64,000 nucleotides of DNA from assembly GCA_944324805.1 (NCBI GenBank), contig CALUXS010000008.1, forward strand, positions 1 through 64,000, read 5' to 3'. The translations under genes and the position numbers were made by a program. The notes below the pieces were generated by a model. It saw nothing but the letters and a program-made list of their open reading frames with translations. It was not told the origin of the DNA and searched no databases. Shown in pieces: positions 57,930 through 64,000 of this stretch. Each line of letters opens with the position of its first letter. The stretch's first letter is position 1. The DNA is from an uncultured Acholeplasmatales bacterium (GTDB taxonomy: Bacteria; Bacillota_I; Bacilli_A; Acholeplasmatales; Anaeroplasmataceae).

Positions 57930-59111
57930 TTTTACTAGTGAAGCTTCAGCAAATGCAAGTAAGAAAGGACCTATAGCTTTTCCATCGTCATTTACTACTT
58001 TACAACGAACGTACATTTCATAAGTTCCAACATATGCATCAGTTTTTGATGCAGATAAACCAGCACCAATACAAATTCCACCTAGTGTTAAATTACCATT
58101 TTCATCACGTTTGAAATATGTATTACAAGTACCCTCTAGAATGCTTAATCCGATTTCTTGATATTTTTTATCTAATGCACCAAGTCTAACTGCTTTTAAG
58201 ATAGTATAGGCAATCATTAATGTACCTGATGTTTCAACATAGTTTTCTTCCTTTTCAGGCATATTAGGAACTTGCCAGAACATTTTTGTTTTAGGATCTA
58301 AGTATATAAGAAGTCCGTCAATTGTCTTTTGAATTAAAGGTTTAATCTTATTACGATATTTTTCTTCCTCCATAATTTCATATACATCAACTAGAGCCAT
58401 TTCATACCATCCACATGCACGTAACCACACGATTGGTGAATGACCATTTTCCTTATTAGCCCAAATCATTCTTTCTTCAGGATCTTCAAATTGTCCATCA
58501 TAGCCATGAACCATTAGTTTTTTATCATCTTCCCAAGTTAAGTCGAAGCAATTTTGTAATTGATATAAAATATCATAATAGCTCATTTTGTCTTCATAAC
58601 GCTTTGTATATTCGGCAAAGTATGGTTGAATCATGTATAATCCATCTAGCCAGATTTGATTATAATATTTAATTTTATGCCAGAAATTACCTCTAATGCG
58701 TGGAATTTTTCTAACTTGCTCATTCATAAAATATTCGATAGCTTTACGATATTTTTCTTTTTTTGTTTTATCATAAAGTGGAAATAACACTTTAGCCATA
58801 TTACATGGATCAGAGTCACGTCCTGTTTCAGTATATTCATTATAGTTGTTATAGTAATAAACTTTAACTCTACCATCTTCAGGAACAATTTGATCGATAA
58901 AGTTTTCTACATAATTAAAAATTCTTTCATCTTTAGTTACTTGATAGTAACCCATTAAGCCAACCATCATACAACCATCAATATAAGTCCAACCAGGTTT
59001 TTTAAGTCCGATTAAAACCTCTTTATTCCATAATGGTTTTTCAACTGTTGAATTATCTAGAAGATAATCAATGTATTCCTTGAAATTTTTTTGCAACTCG
59101 TTACTAAGCAT
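57927..59111 (-). CDS. GH105 unsaturated rhamnogalacturonyl/uronyl hydrolase
   Basis: The 394-residue enzyme is an (alpha/alpha)6 barrel of the YteR/GH105 family that hydrates and opens the unsaturated uronate end of pectin or related oligosaccharides. The catalytic Asp156 lies in QIWLDGLYM, and GHSPIVWLRACGWYEMAL is also typical. No signal peptide is seen, so it is cytoplasmic and acts on imported oligosaccharides. GAGG lies before the ATG. Its promoter is the first copy of the duplicated element upstream. It fits the uronate pathway with GH88 and KduD. Confidence 0.9.
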   Translation of the reverse strand: MLSNELQKNFKEYIDYLLDNSTVEKPLWNKEVLIGLKKPGWTYIDGCMMVGLMGYYQVTKDERIFNYVENFIDQIVPEDGRVKVYYYNNYNEYTETGRDSDPCNMAKVLFPLYDKTKKEKYRKAIEYFMNEQVRKIPRIRGNFWHKIKYYNQIWLDGLYMIQPYFAEYTKRYEDKMSYYDILYQLQNCFDLTWEDDKKLMVHGYDGQFEDPEERMIWANKENGHSPIVWLRACGWYEMALVDVYEIMEEEKYRNKIKPLIQKTIDGLLIYLDPKTKMFWQVPNMPEKEENYVETSGTLMIAYTILKAVRLGALDKKYQEIGLSILEGTCNTYFKRDENGNLTLGGICIGAGLSASKTDAYVGTYEMYVRCKVVNDDGKAIGPFLLAFAEASLVK

Positions 59112-59143
59112 TCTAATATCCTCTTTTCTATAAATTTAACTAT

Positions 59144-59172
59144 ATGATAGCGCTTTACTTTAATAAAGTCAA
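59144..59172 (-). promoter_or_regulatory. GH105 promoter and operator, copy 1
   Basis: On the minus strand TTGACT (plus 59167-59172) and TATCAT (plus 59144-59149) are 17 bases apart. The operator TAAAGCGCTATCA overlaps the spacer and -10, a repression layout for a LacI/CcpA-type regulator. Confidence 0.75.
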
Positions 59173-59223
59173 CAATAAATTCGTAATAATGTATAAAGTT
59201 TATAATTGTGAACAAAAATACAT

Positions 59224-59457
59224 AATAAAAAGAGCTTATAAAAAGCTCTTTTTATGTTTACTGACAAATTGGGGGAATGTCAGTAAAAAGGGAAAAGAAA
59301 AAGTATGATTCACTATTATTATGGTAAATCAGAAAAAAGACCAAACATGCGAACCCTATACAAATCGCATATCAGTGAATCAAAATCCTCTAGAATTTGG
59401 GGGATTACTAGAGAATTTGCAAGATAAGTAATGGTTCCTTCGCCAAAATTATCATGC
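59224..59457 (-). ncRNA. Candidate small regulatory RNA with two C-rich hairpin loops
   Basis: No ORF fits this non-coding region, which starts at a promoter and ends at a terminator, about 234 nt on the minus strand. In transcript order there is a CTCTAG/CTAGAG stem (plus 59388-59413) with loop TAATCCCCCAAATT. Next comes an outer GATTCACT-type stem (59307-59314 with 59374-59381) holding ATGCGA/TCGCAT (59347-59370). Then a perfect 10-bp stem (59257-59266 with 59278-59287) has loop TTCCCCCAATT, followed by the terminator. The two loops share UCCCCCAA, which can pair with purine-rich ribosome sites, as in C-rich-loop sRNAs of Firmicutes. It could instead be an attenuated leader of GH105. I match it to no known family. 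Confidence 0.65.
59227..59253 (-). terminator. Terminator of the candidate small RNA
   Basis: AAAAAGAGCTT (59227-59237) pairs with AAGCTCTTTTT (59243-59253) around a five-base loop. Read on the minus strand it ends CTCTTTTTATT. Confidence 0.9.
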
Positions 59458-59463
59458 GAGTAT

Positions 59464-59492
59464 ATGATAACGCTTTTAAAAAATAATGTCAA
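59464..59492 (-). promoter_or_regulatory. Promoter and operator of the candidate small RNA, copy 2
   Basis: TTGACA (minus; plus 59487-59492) and TATCAT (plus 59464-59469) are 17 bases apart, close to consensus. The operator TAAAAGCGTTATCA lies over the spacer and -10, as in copy 1. Confidence 0.75.
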
Positions 59493-59588
59493 TACTAAAT
59501 TCGTAATAATGTATAAAGTTTATAATTATGAACACAAAATAATACAAATACATATATATGAACAAAATGTTCAATTATGAATTAAATG

Positions 59589-59617
59589 TTGAAAGAAAAC
59601 GCTTTTTATGATAATCT
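59589..59617 (+). promoter_or_regulatory. GH88 promoter and operator
   Basis: TTGAAA (59589-59594) and TAATCT (59612-59617) are 17 bases apart. GAAAACGCTTTTTAT (59595-59609) fills the spacer and is the reverse complement of the shared operator. Confidence 0.65.
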
Positions 59618-59643
59618 TTAATATAGAAAGAAGGTTAAAGCAA

Positions 59644-60840
59644 ATGGTACTAGAAAAAGAAAGATTTATGCAAAAGTCTAAAATAACTAAAGAAGAGGCT
59701 AAAGATTTATTATTAGAGGTACGAAATAAAATAGATAAGCTAATTGAAAAATTTGGCAATAATTTTATACATACATGCAGTCAAAGTGGAAAATATATTT
59801 TGGCAGATGATTTTGAATGGACAAAAGGATTTTATACAGGTATTTTATGGTATTTATATAAATTTACTGGTGATAAAAAATATTTTGAAATTGCAGATTG
59901 GCAAACGAATGAATTACTTAAGAAGGCAAGACTTGGCCATAATGGAATTCAAAATCATGATGCAGGATTTTTGTATTCATTATCTAGTGTTGCAGGATAT
60001 AAGGTTACAGGAGACTCTAAATATTTAGAGGGTGCTAGATTAGCCGCCAAAACTCTTAGCGAAAGGTTCATACCAAATTGTGGTGTTATTCAAGCTTGGG
60101 GAAAAATGAATGAGAAAAATATTAATAGTGGAAGAATAATTATTGATACTTGGATGAATTTACCACTTTTATCATATGTTGGGAATTTAGAGAATAATTC
60201 AAATTATCAGGAAATTGTTAGAAGTCATTTAGAAAAATCACTTAAAACATTAGTTAGAAAAGATTATACAACGTATCATACTTATTATTTTGATACAAAT
60301 AGTGGTGTTTCATTATATGGTAAAACACACCAAGGTAAAAATGATGAATCAATGTGGGCAAGAGGTCAATCATGGGGAATTTATGGTTTACCTTTGAATT
60401 ACAAATATGATCAAACAAAGGATAGTTATTTAAAAGTGGCAAAAAATTTATTGGATGTCTTTTTAAATAAGCTACCTAGTGATTTAGTATGTCCTTGGGA
60501 TTTTGATTTTTCTGATTATAAGGATGTAACAAAAGATGCAGGAACGATGCCAATAGTTGCACTTGGTATTTTAGAGTTATTAAAATACGATAATGTATTT
60601 ACTACTGAAGAAAGAAAAGATTATGAATTAATTGCTCATAACCTAATAAGAGCTTTAATAGATAATGATTATATATCATTTAATAATGCTTTTTGGGAGG
60701 ATGGCTTAGTAAGACATTCTGTTTACTCACACAATATAAATTGCCGTGGAGTTAATGAGTTTTGCTTATGGGGAGATTATTTCTATGTGGAATTTTTAAT
60801 GAAAATATATGAGGAGGATGAAGCAATAAGCTTCTGGTAA
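59644..60840 (+). CDS. GH88 unsaturated glucuronyl hydrolase
   Basis: The 398-residue cytoplasmic enzyme cleaves unsaturated glucuronate from lyase products of hyaluronan, chondroitin or related chains. Asp106 in NHDAGF and Asp168 in DTWMNLP match the two catalytic aspartates of UGL. DDFEWTKGFYTGILWYLY, ARGQSWGIYGL and DAGTMPIVALGIL are also typical. I use ATG 59644, nine bases after AGAAGG; an ATG at 59608 lies in the promoter. It starts the operon with the MATE transporter and KduD. Confidence 0.93.
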   Translation: MVLEKERFMQKSKITKEEAKDLLLEVRNKIDKLIEKFGNNFIHTCSQSGKYILADDFEWTKGFYTGILWYLYKFTGDKKYFEIADWQTNELLKKARLGHNGIQNHDAGFLYSLSSVAGYKVTGDSKYLEGARLAAKTLSERFIPNCGVIQAWGKMNEKNINSGRIIIDTWMNLPLLSYVGNLENNSNYQEIVRSHLEKSLKTLVRKDYTTYHTYYFDTNSGVSLYGKTHQGKNDESMWARGQSWGIYGLPLNYKYDQTKDSYLKVAKNLLDVFLNKLPSDLVCPWDFDFSDYKDVTKDAGTMPIVALGILELLKYDNVFTTEERKDYELIAHNLIRALIDNDYISFNNAFWEDGLVRHSVYSHNINCRGVNEFCLWGDYFYVEFLMKIYEEDEAISFW

Positions 60841-60845
60841 TATAT

Positions 60846-62246
60846 ATGGGAGAGACGAAATTAGAAAAAAAGAGAAGATTAATATTGAGTGGTAATCTAT
60901 GGCAAATACTTTTATTAATTAGTTTGCCTGTTGCTGTTAGTAGTATGGTTATTGAGATATTTAATCTATTTGATATATATTTTTCTTCAAGTATAGGTCA
61001 AACTGAAATGGCAGCAACTGTCTTTGTTGGACCTATTAATAATGTTGTAAATGCTGCTTCCGTAGGTCTAGGTGTTGCGGCTACTGCACTTATTGCTAAA
61101 GAAATAGGTAAGCATGATTTTAAAAATGCAAGACTTCATTATGCAGAATTATTTTTAATAACTCTAGTAGCAGGAGTACTTTTATTTTTAATATGTTTTT
61201 TCTTTTCAATTCCAATTTTAAAAGCTTCAGGAGCTAAGGATGATTTATTAACAGTAAGTAATTGGTACTTTAGAATAATAATCATATCTTTGCCATTTCG
61301 TTGCTTTAATGATATTTATATAGGTATGCAAAGAGCTGTTGGAAACAATAGGCATATAATGATTGTTAATATAACAAGTATAGTCTTAAAGTTTATTAGT
61401 TCGTATTTATTAATAATTGTATTCAAAAAAGGAATTATTGGTTTAGGTATTTCAACAATTATTGCTACTTTGTATATAACCTTATTTGCTATTTATAACA
61501 CATTCATAAAAAATAGTGAGTTACGCTTGACATTTGGTGATTTCAAAATAAATTGGCGAGTGATTGGAGCAATAATTTTATGTGCTTTACCTATAATTAT
61601 TGAAAAATCGACACAATCATTTGGTAATTTAGTAATAAACAAGTATGCAACAGACTTAGGTGAAGAAGTATTAAATGCGTATGGTGTTACTAATAGAATT
61701 AATTCAATAATATTTAGTTTTAGTAGTGGTTTTGGAGTCGCTTTAATAACAGTTGTCGGACAAAATCTAGTTTGTGAAAATTATAGTAGGATAAAGGAAG
61801 CAAAAATTAAAGGAGTAATTTTATCTTTAGGAGTAGTAGTTCCTCTTCTTTGTATAGTTTTAGGCTTTTCACCTCTTATTGCAGGTGCATTTTCAAGTGG
61901 TAGCGAGAGTTTAAAAAATAAGATTATAACTGCTATGAGCATCTATACAATCTCAGCTATTCCATGGACAATCATGCACATTTACTTTGGTATATTCCAA
62001 GGATATAAAAAGACTATCTATGCATTAATTGTTTCGATGGTAAGATTATGGATTTTTAGAGTATTTTTAGTAGGATTACTATTAAAATTTACTAATATGG
62101 GAGAATATGCAATTTGGTATGGTATGTTAATTAGTAATATTCTTGCTATGATTTGTTCATACATTATCTATTTTGTTGCCCCTGATTTTAAAACACTTAG
62201 AAAAGCAAAAGCAAATTTTAGAATAAAAAAAGTGGAGGAAAATTAA
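60846..62246 (+). CDS. MATE-family transporter
   Basis: The 466-residue membrane protein has twelve predicted helices in two MatE halves (SGNLWQILLLISLPVAVSSM near the start). It lies 5 bases after GH88 and 1 base before KduD, so it belongs to this operon. A MATE protein in a uronate operon is unusual; it might handle sugar products or toxic intermediates. The substrate is unknown. The ribosome site is weak, so translation is likely coupled. Confidence 0.88.
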   Translation: MGETKLEKKRRLILSGNLWQILLLISLPVAVSSMVIEIFNLFDIYFSSSIGQTEMAATVFVGPINNVVNAASVGLGVAATALIAKEIGKHDFKNARLHYAELFLITLVAGVLLFLICFFFSIPILKASGAKDDLLTVSNWYFRIIIISLPFRCFNDIYIGMQRAVGNNRHIMIVNITSIVLKFISSYLLIIVFKKGIIGLGISTIIATLYITLFAIYNTFIKNSELRLTFGDFKINWRVIGAIILCALPIIIEKSTQSFGNLVINKYATDLGEEVLNAYGVTNRINSIIFSFSSGFGVALITVVGQNLVCENYSRIKEAKIKGVILSLGVVVPLLCIVLGFSPLIAGAFSSGSESLKNKIITAMSIYTISAIPWTIMHIYFGIFQGYKKTIYALIVSMVRLWIFRVFLVGLLLKFTNMGEYAIWYGMLISNILAMICSYIIYFVAPDFKTLRKAKANFRIKKVEEN

Positions 62247-62247
62247 T

Positions 62248-63003
62248 ATGAATTTATTCGATTTAAAGAACAAGAAAATTTTAGTTACTGGTGGCACTAG
62301 AGGGTTAGGAAATAAAATAGCGGAAGGATTTTTAGAAGCCGGAGCACATGTAGTTATTGTTGGCAGTTCTATTAAAGCAATAGATACAGCCCTAAATTTT
62401 AAGAATAAAGGATTTAAATGTGATGCTGTATACGGAAATTTAGGTAAAAAAGAAGAATTAGAAAGAGTTTTTCAAGAAGCCATAGAAAAACTTGGAGGAA
62501 TAGATGTACTAGTAAATGCTCATGGCATAACAAAAAGATATGATCCAATTGAATTTCCAGTAGAAGCTTTTGAAGAAATTATCAACATTAATTTAACTTC
62601 AGTATTTATGTTATCACAATTAGCAGCACGTATTATGAAAGAAAATGGCTATGGCAAAATAATTAATATTGCTTCTATGAATAGCTTTTTTGGTGGTCAA
62701 ACAGTTTGTGCATATTCATCCTCAAAGGGTGGTGTAATGCAACTAACAAAGTCATTTAGCAATGATTTATTTAAGTATGGTATAAATGTAAATGCAATTG
62801 CACCAGGATATATGGCAACAGATATGACTAAAGCCATTCAAGATAATGAAACTAGAAATAAAGAGATATTAGAGAGAATACCTGCAGGACGTTGGGGTAC
62901 TGGCGATGACTTAAAGGGATGTGCTATATTCTTAGCCTCTCACGCTAGTGATTATTTAGGTGGTGCTATAATCCCTGTAGATGGAGGATTTCTAGCTAAA
63001 TAA
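62248..63003 (+). CDS. SDR family 2-dehydro-3-deoxy-D-gluconate 5-dehydrogenase (KduD-like)
   Basis: The 251-residue short-chain dehydrogenase has the NAD(P) site TGGTRGLG at 14-21, NAHG at 90-93 and the catalytic Tyr156-x3-Lys160 in AYSSSKG, with Ser143. The closest plan is KduD/gluconate 5-dehydrogenase (ITKRYDPIEFP; IPAGRWGTGDDLKG). It would process the keto-deoxyuronate released by GH88 and GH105 toward 2-keto-3-deoxygluconate. GGAGG lies upstream. Confidence 0.9.
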   Translation: MNLFDLKNKKILVTGGTRGLGNKIAEGFLEAGAHVVIVGSSIKAIDTALNFKNKGFKCDAVYGNLGKKEELERVFQEAIEKLGGIDVLVNAHGITKRYDPIEFPVEAFEEIININLTSVFMLSQLAARIMKENGYGKIINIASMNSFFGGQTVCAYSSSKGGVMQLTKSFSNDLFKYGINVNAIAPGYMATDMTKAIQDNETRNKEILERIPAGRWGTGDDLKGCAIFLASHASDYLGGAIIPVDGGFLAK

Positions 63004-63013
63004 TTAATGATTT

Positions 63014-63053
63014 TCCACTTTGGCATTATATAGATGCTAAAGTGGATTTTTTT
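63014..63053 (+). terminator. Terminator of the GH88-MATE-KduD operon
   Basis: TCCACTTTGGCAT (63014-63026) pairs with ATGCTAAAGTGGA (63034-63046) with one G-U, followed by seven Ts. Confidence 0.95.
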
Positions 63054-63113
63054 ATAATCCTAAATATTCTCTAAGGTTGAATTTTGTTATTTTAAGATTT
63101 ATACTATAAGCGT

Positions 63114-63128
63114 ATAAAAGCGTTTCTA
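63114..63128 (+). promoter_or_regulatory. Operator-like site upstream of the lipoprotein gene
   Basis: ATAAAAGCGTTTCTA shares ATAAAAGCG-W-TT with the GH84 operator and the others. A clear -35/-10 pair was not resolved in this gap. Confidence 0.5.
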
Positions 63129-63253
63129 TTAAATCGTATAAAGATTTATATCACACTAAATAATTCATAATTTATTTATAGTAAGGAAGTGATTTAATTA
63201 GGTAATATGTAAATGAATTGTTGTAGAATAATAAGAAAATTGGAGGTGAAAAA

Positions 63254-64000
63254 ATGAAAAAGCTGGTTTTTATGATGTCTTTATTGATTTTTTTTGTTAG
63301 TTCATGTAAATCAGATAGTTTAACAATAAATGCATTTGACAAAGAATACACATATAATGCTAGTCAAATAGATGGTTATACTTTAAAGTATGGCGATGAA
63401 CTAACTTATCGTGTTTCGTTAGATGATGACTTTACGCTAGCATACTATGAAGTACTAGGTAGTCCATATTTATTAGGAACCTATAATGACGGTAGTTCAG
63501 TTGAACTAAAAATTAATTCTAATGATGCAGATTTTATTTTAAAAGAATGCAGGAAAAATGAAATTAATTATGGCGATAAAAATTGGAATGAGTTATATGG
63601 TATTATTTTTAATTATTTAGATACTGTTAGGAAAGAAAAAGAAATAGGTAATATGAATGTTAATCTTTCTGAAGAAGTACTAAAGGAAATGACAAGTGAT
63701 GATAGTAGTTTAAATAATTATAGAATAAGTAAGTATAGTAATAATGTATATGTTACTGATGATATAATTACTAAAATTGTCCCTAAGGAGTGCTTCTTCA
63801 CAGAGGGAGAATTCGCATTTAGTGGTGCTGAATACTTTTTCTATATCAATACAACTAAATTAGCTTTAGATGAATTATCATTTTACATATCTAATGTATA
63901 TGTTGCTGATATTGATTTGACGCAAACAAATACAACATCAGATTACAATGGTATTTTCCCTAAAAATACGAGTTATCTATCAATAAAATTTGCTATTAAC
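63254..64000 (+). CDS. Lipoprotein of unknown function (3' end outside window)
   Basis: The frame is open from ATG 63254 to the window end (249 codons), with GGAGG 8 bases upstream. The signal MKKLVFMMSLLIFFVSSC has a lipobox VSSC with Cys18. The remainder is acidic, with no recognised domain (INAFDKEYTYNASQIDGY; YFFYINTTKLALDELSF). The upstream operator-like site and position suggest a glycan-uptake or surface role. Confidence 0.75.
   Translation, partial: MKKLVFMMSLLIFFVSSCKSDSLTINAFDKEYTYNASQIDGYTLKYGDELTYRVSLDDDFTLAYYEVLGSPYLLGTYNDGSSVELKINSNDADFILKECRKNEINYGDKNWNELYGIIFNYLDTVRKEKEIGNMNVNLSEEVLKEMTSDDSSLNNYRISKYSNNVYVTDDIITKIVPKECFFTEGEFAFSGAEYFFYINTTKLALDELSFYISNVYVADIDLTQTNTTSDYNGIFPKNTSYLSIKFAIN

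Larger units (their letters stand above)
59141..59538. repeat. Duplicated promoter region, copies exactly 320 bases apart
   Basis: Bases 59141-59218 recur at 59461-59538. Both have TATATGATA-R-CGCTTT, GTCAA and the identical core TAAATTCGTAATAATGTATA continuing AAGTTTATAATT-R-TGAACA. Spacing is 320 at both ends with no net indel, although the middle of each copy has diverged. Confidence 0.9.

Noticed and set aside
59224-59457. 6S RNA or tmRNA
   Set aside because: There is no large closing stem with a central bubble, no tRNA-like ends and no tag reading frame.

Overview
The window is a contiguous stretch of an AT-rich Bacillota chromosome using the standard bacterial code. TGG encodes Trp throughout, and TGA is a genuine stop at 8951-8953 and 25951-25953, each followed by a hairpin terminator. 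The core genes look like those of low-GC Bacilli/Erysipelotrichia or basal Mollicutes relatives (zinc-type S14 and L36, zinc-LID adenylate kinase, AGGAGG ribosome sites). OppF carries a large insertion between its Walker A and Q-loop, a trait known from Mollicutes. Together with host-glycan hydrolases this suggests a gut-associated, peptide- and glycan-scavenging anaerobe. The taxonomic placement is inference.

Layout. 1-3141: end of a large repeat-bearing surface protein with a zinc-metallopeptidase signature. 3221-8953: thiol peroxidase, a PHP phosphatase, a large SF1 helicase-nuclease and a TetR regulator. 9045-22046: a catabolite-controlled peptide-uptake and peptide-degradation operon (oppA, M24 peptidase, oppBCDF, EamA transporter, second M24, M42 and M29 aminopeptidases, HTH-membrane protein). 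22276-25953: a signal-bearing surface protein with MBG-type domains and a membrane protein. 26015-40022: the full S10-spc-alpha ribosomal cluster (rpsJ to rplQ) with secY, adk, infA and rpoA. It has a strong promoter, a structured leader, and hairpins in place of map between adk and infA. 40068-46598: GH84 lipoprotein, FlaR-like kinase, MerR regulator, two tRNA-Ser genes flanking two small genes, a DUF1349 protein, and an XRE regulator paired with an acidic protein built of 31-residue repeats. 46727-51258: glycerol operon (glpK, two flavoprotein oxidoreductases, DUF1667). 51405-57890: WYL regulator, type A chloramphenicol acetyltransferase, RluA pseudouridine synthase, an ABC binding protein and permease without an ATPase, a methyltransferase and an aldo/keto reductase. 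57927-63003: uronate/glycosaminoglycan cluster (GH105, GH88, MATE transporter, KduD-like dehydrogenase). 63254-64000: start of a lipoprotein.

The most interesting structure is the roughly 530-base gap between the divergent GH105 and GH88 genes. A promoter-operator of about 78 bases is present twice, exactly 320 bases apart. One copy drives GH105. The other (TTGACA-N17-TATCAT, minus strand) would drive a transcript of about 234 nt that ends in a strong terminator and folds into hairpins, two of which expose the same C-rich loop (UCCCCCAA). This is a candidate small regulatory RNA sharing its operator with polysaccharide genes. A related operator (about TAAAAGCGTTWTC) recurs at the GH84, GH88 and 63254 genes, suggesting one glycan regulon.

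Other points of note: oppA has no ATG/GTG/TTG placed to give its lipoprotein signal and appears to start at ATA, and the end-protein repeats differ only at synonymous sites.
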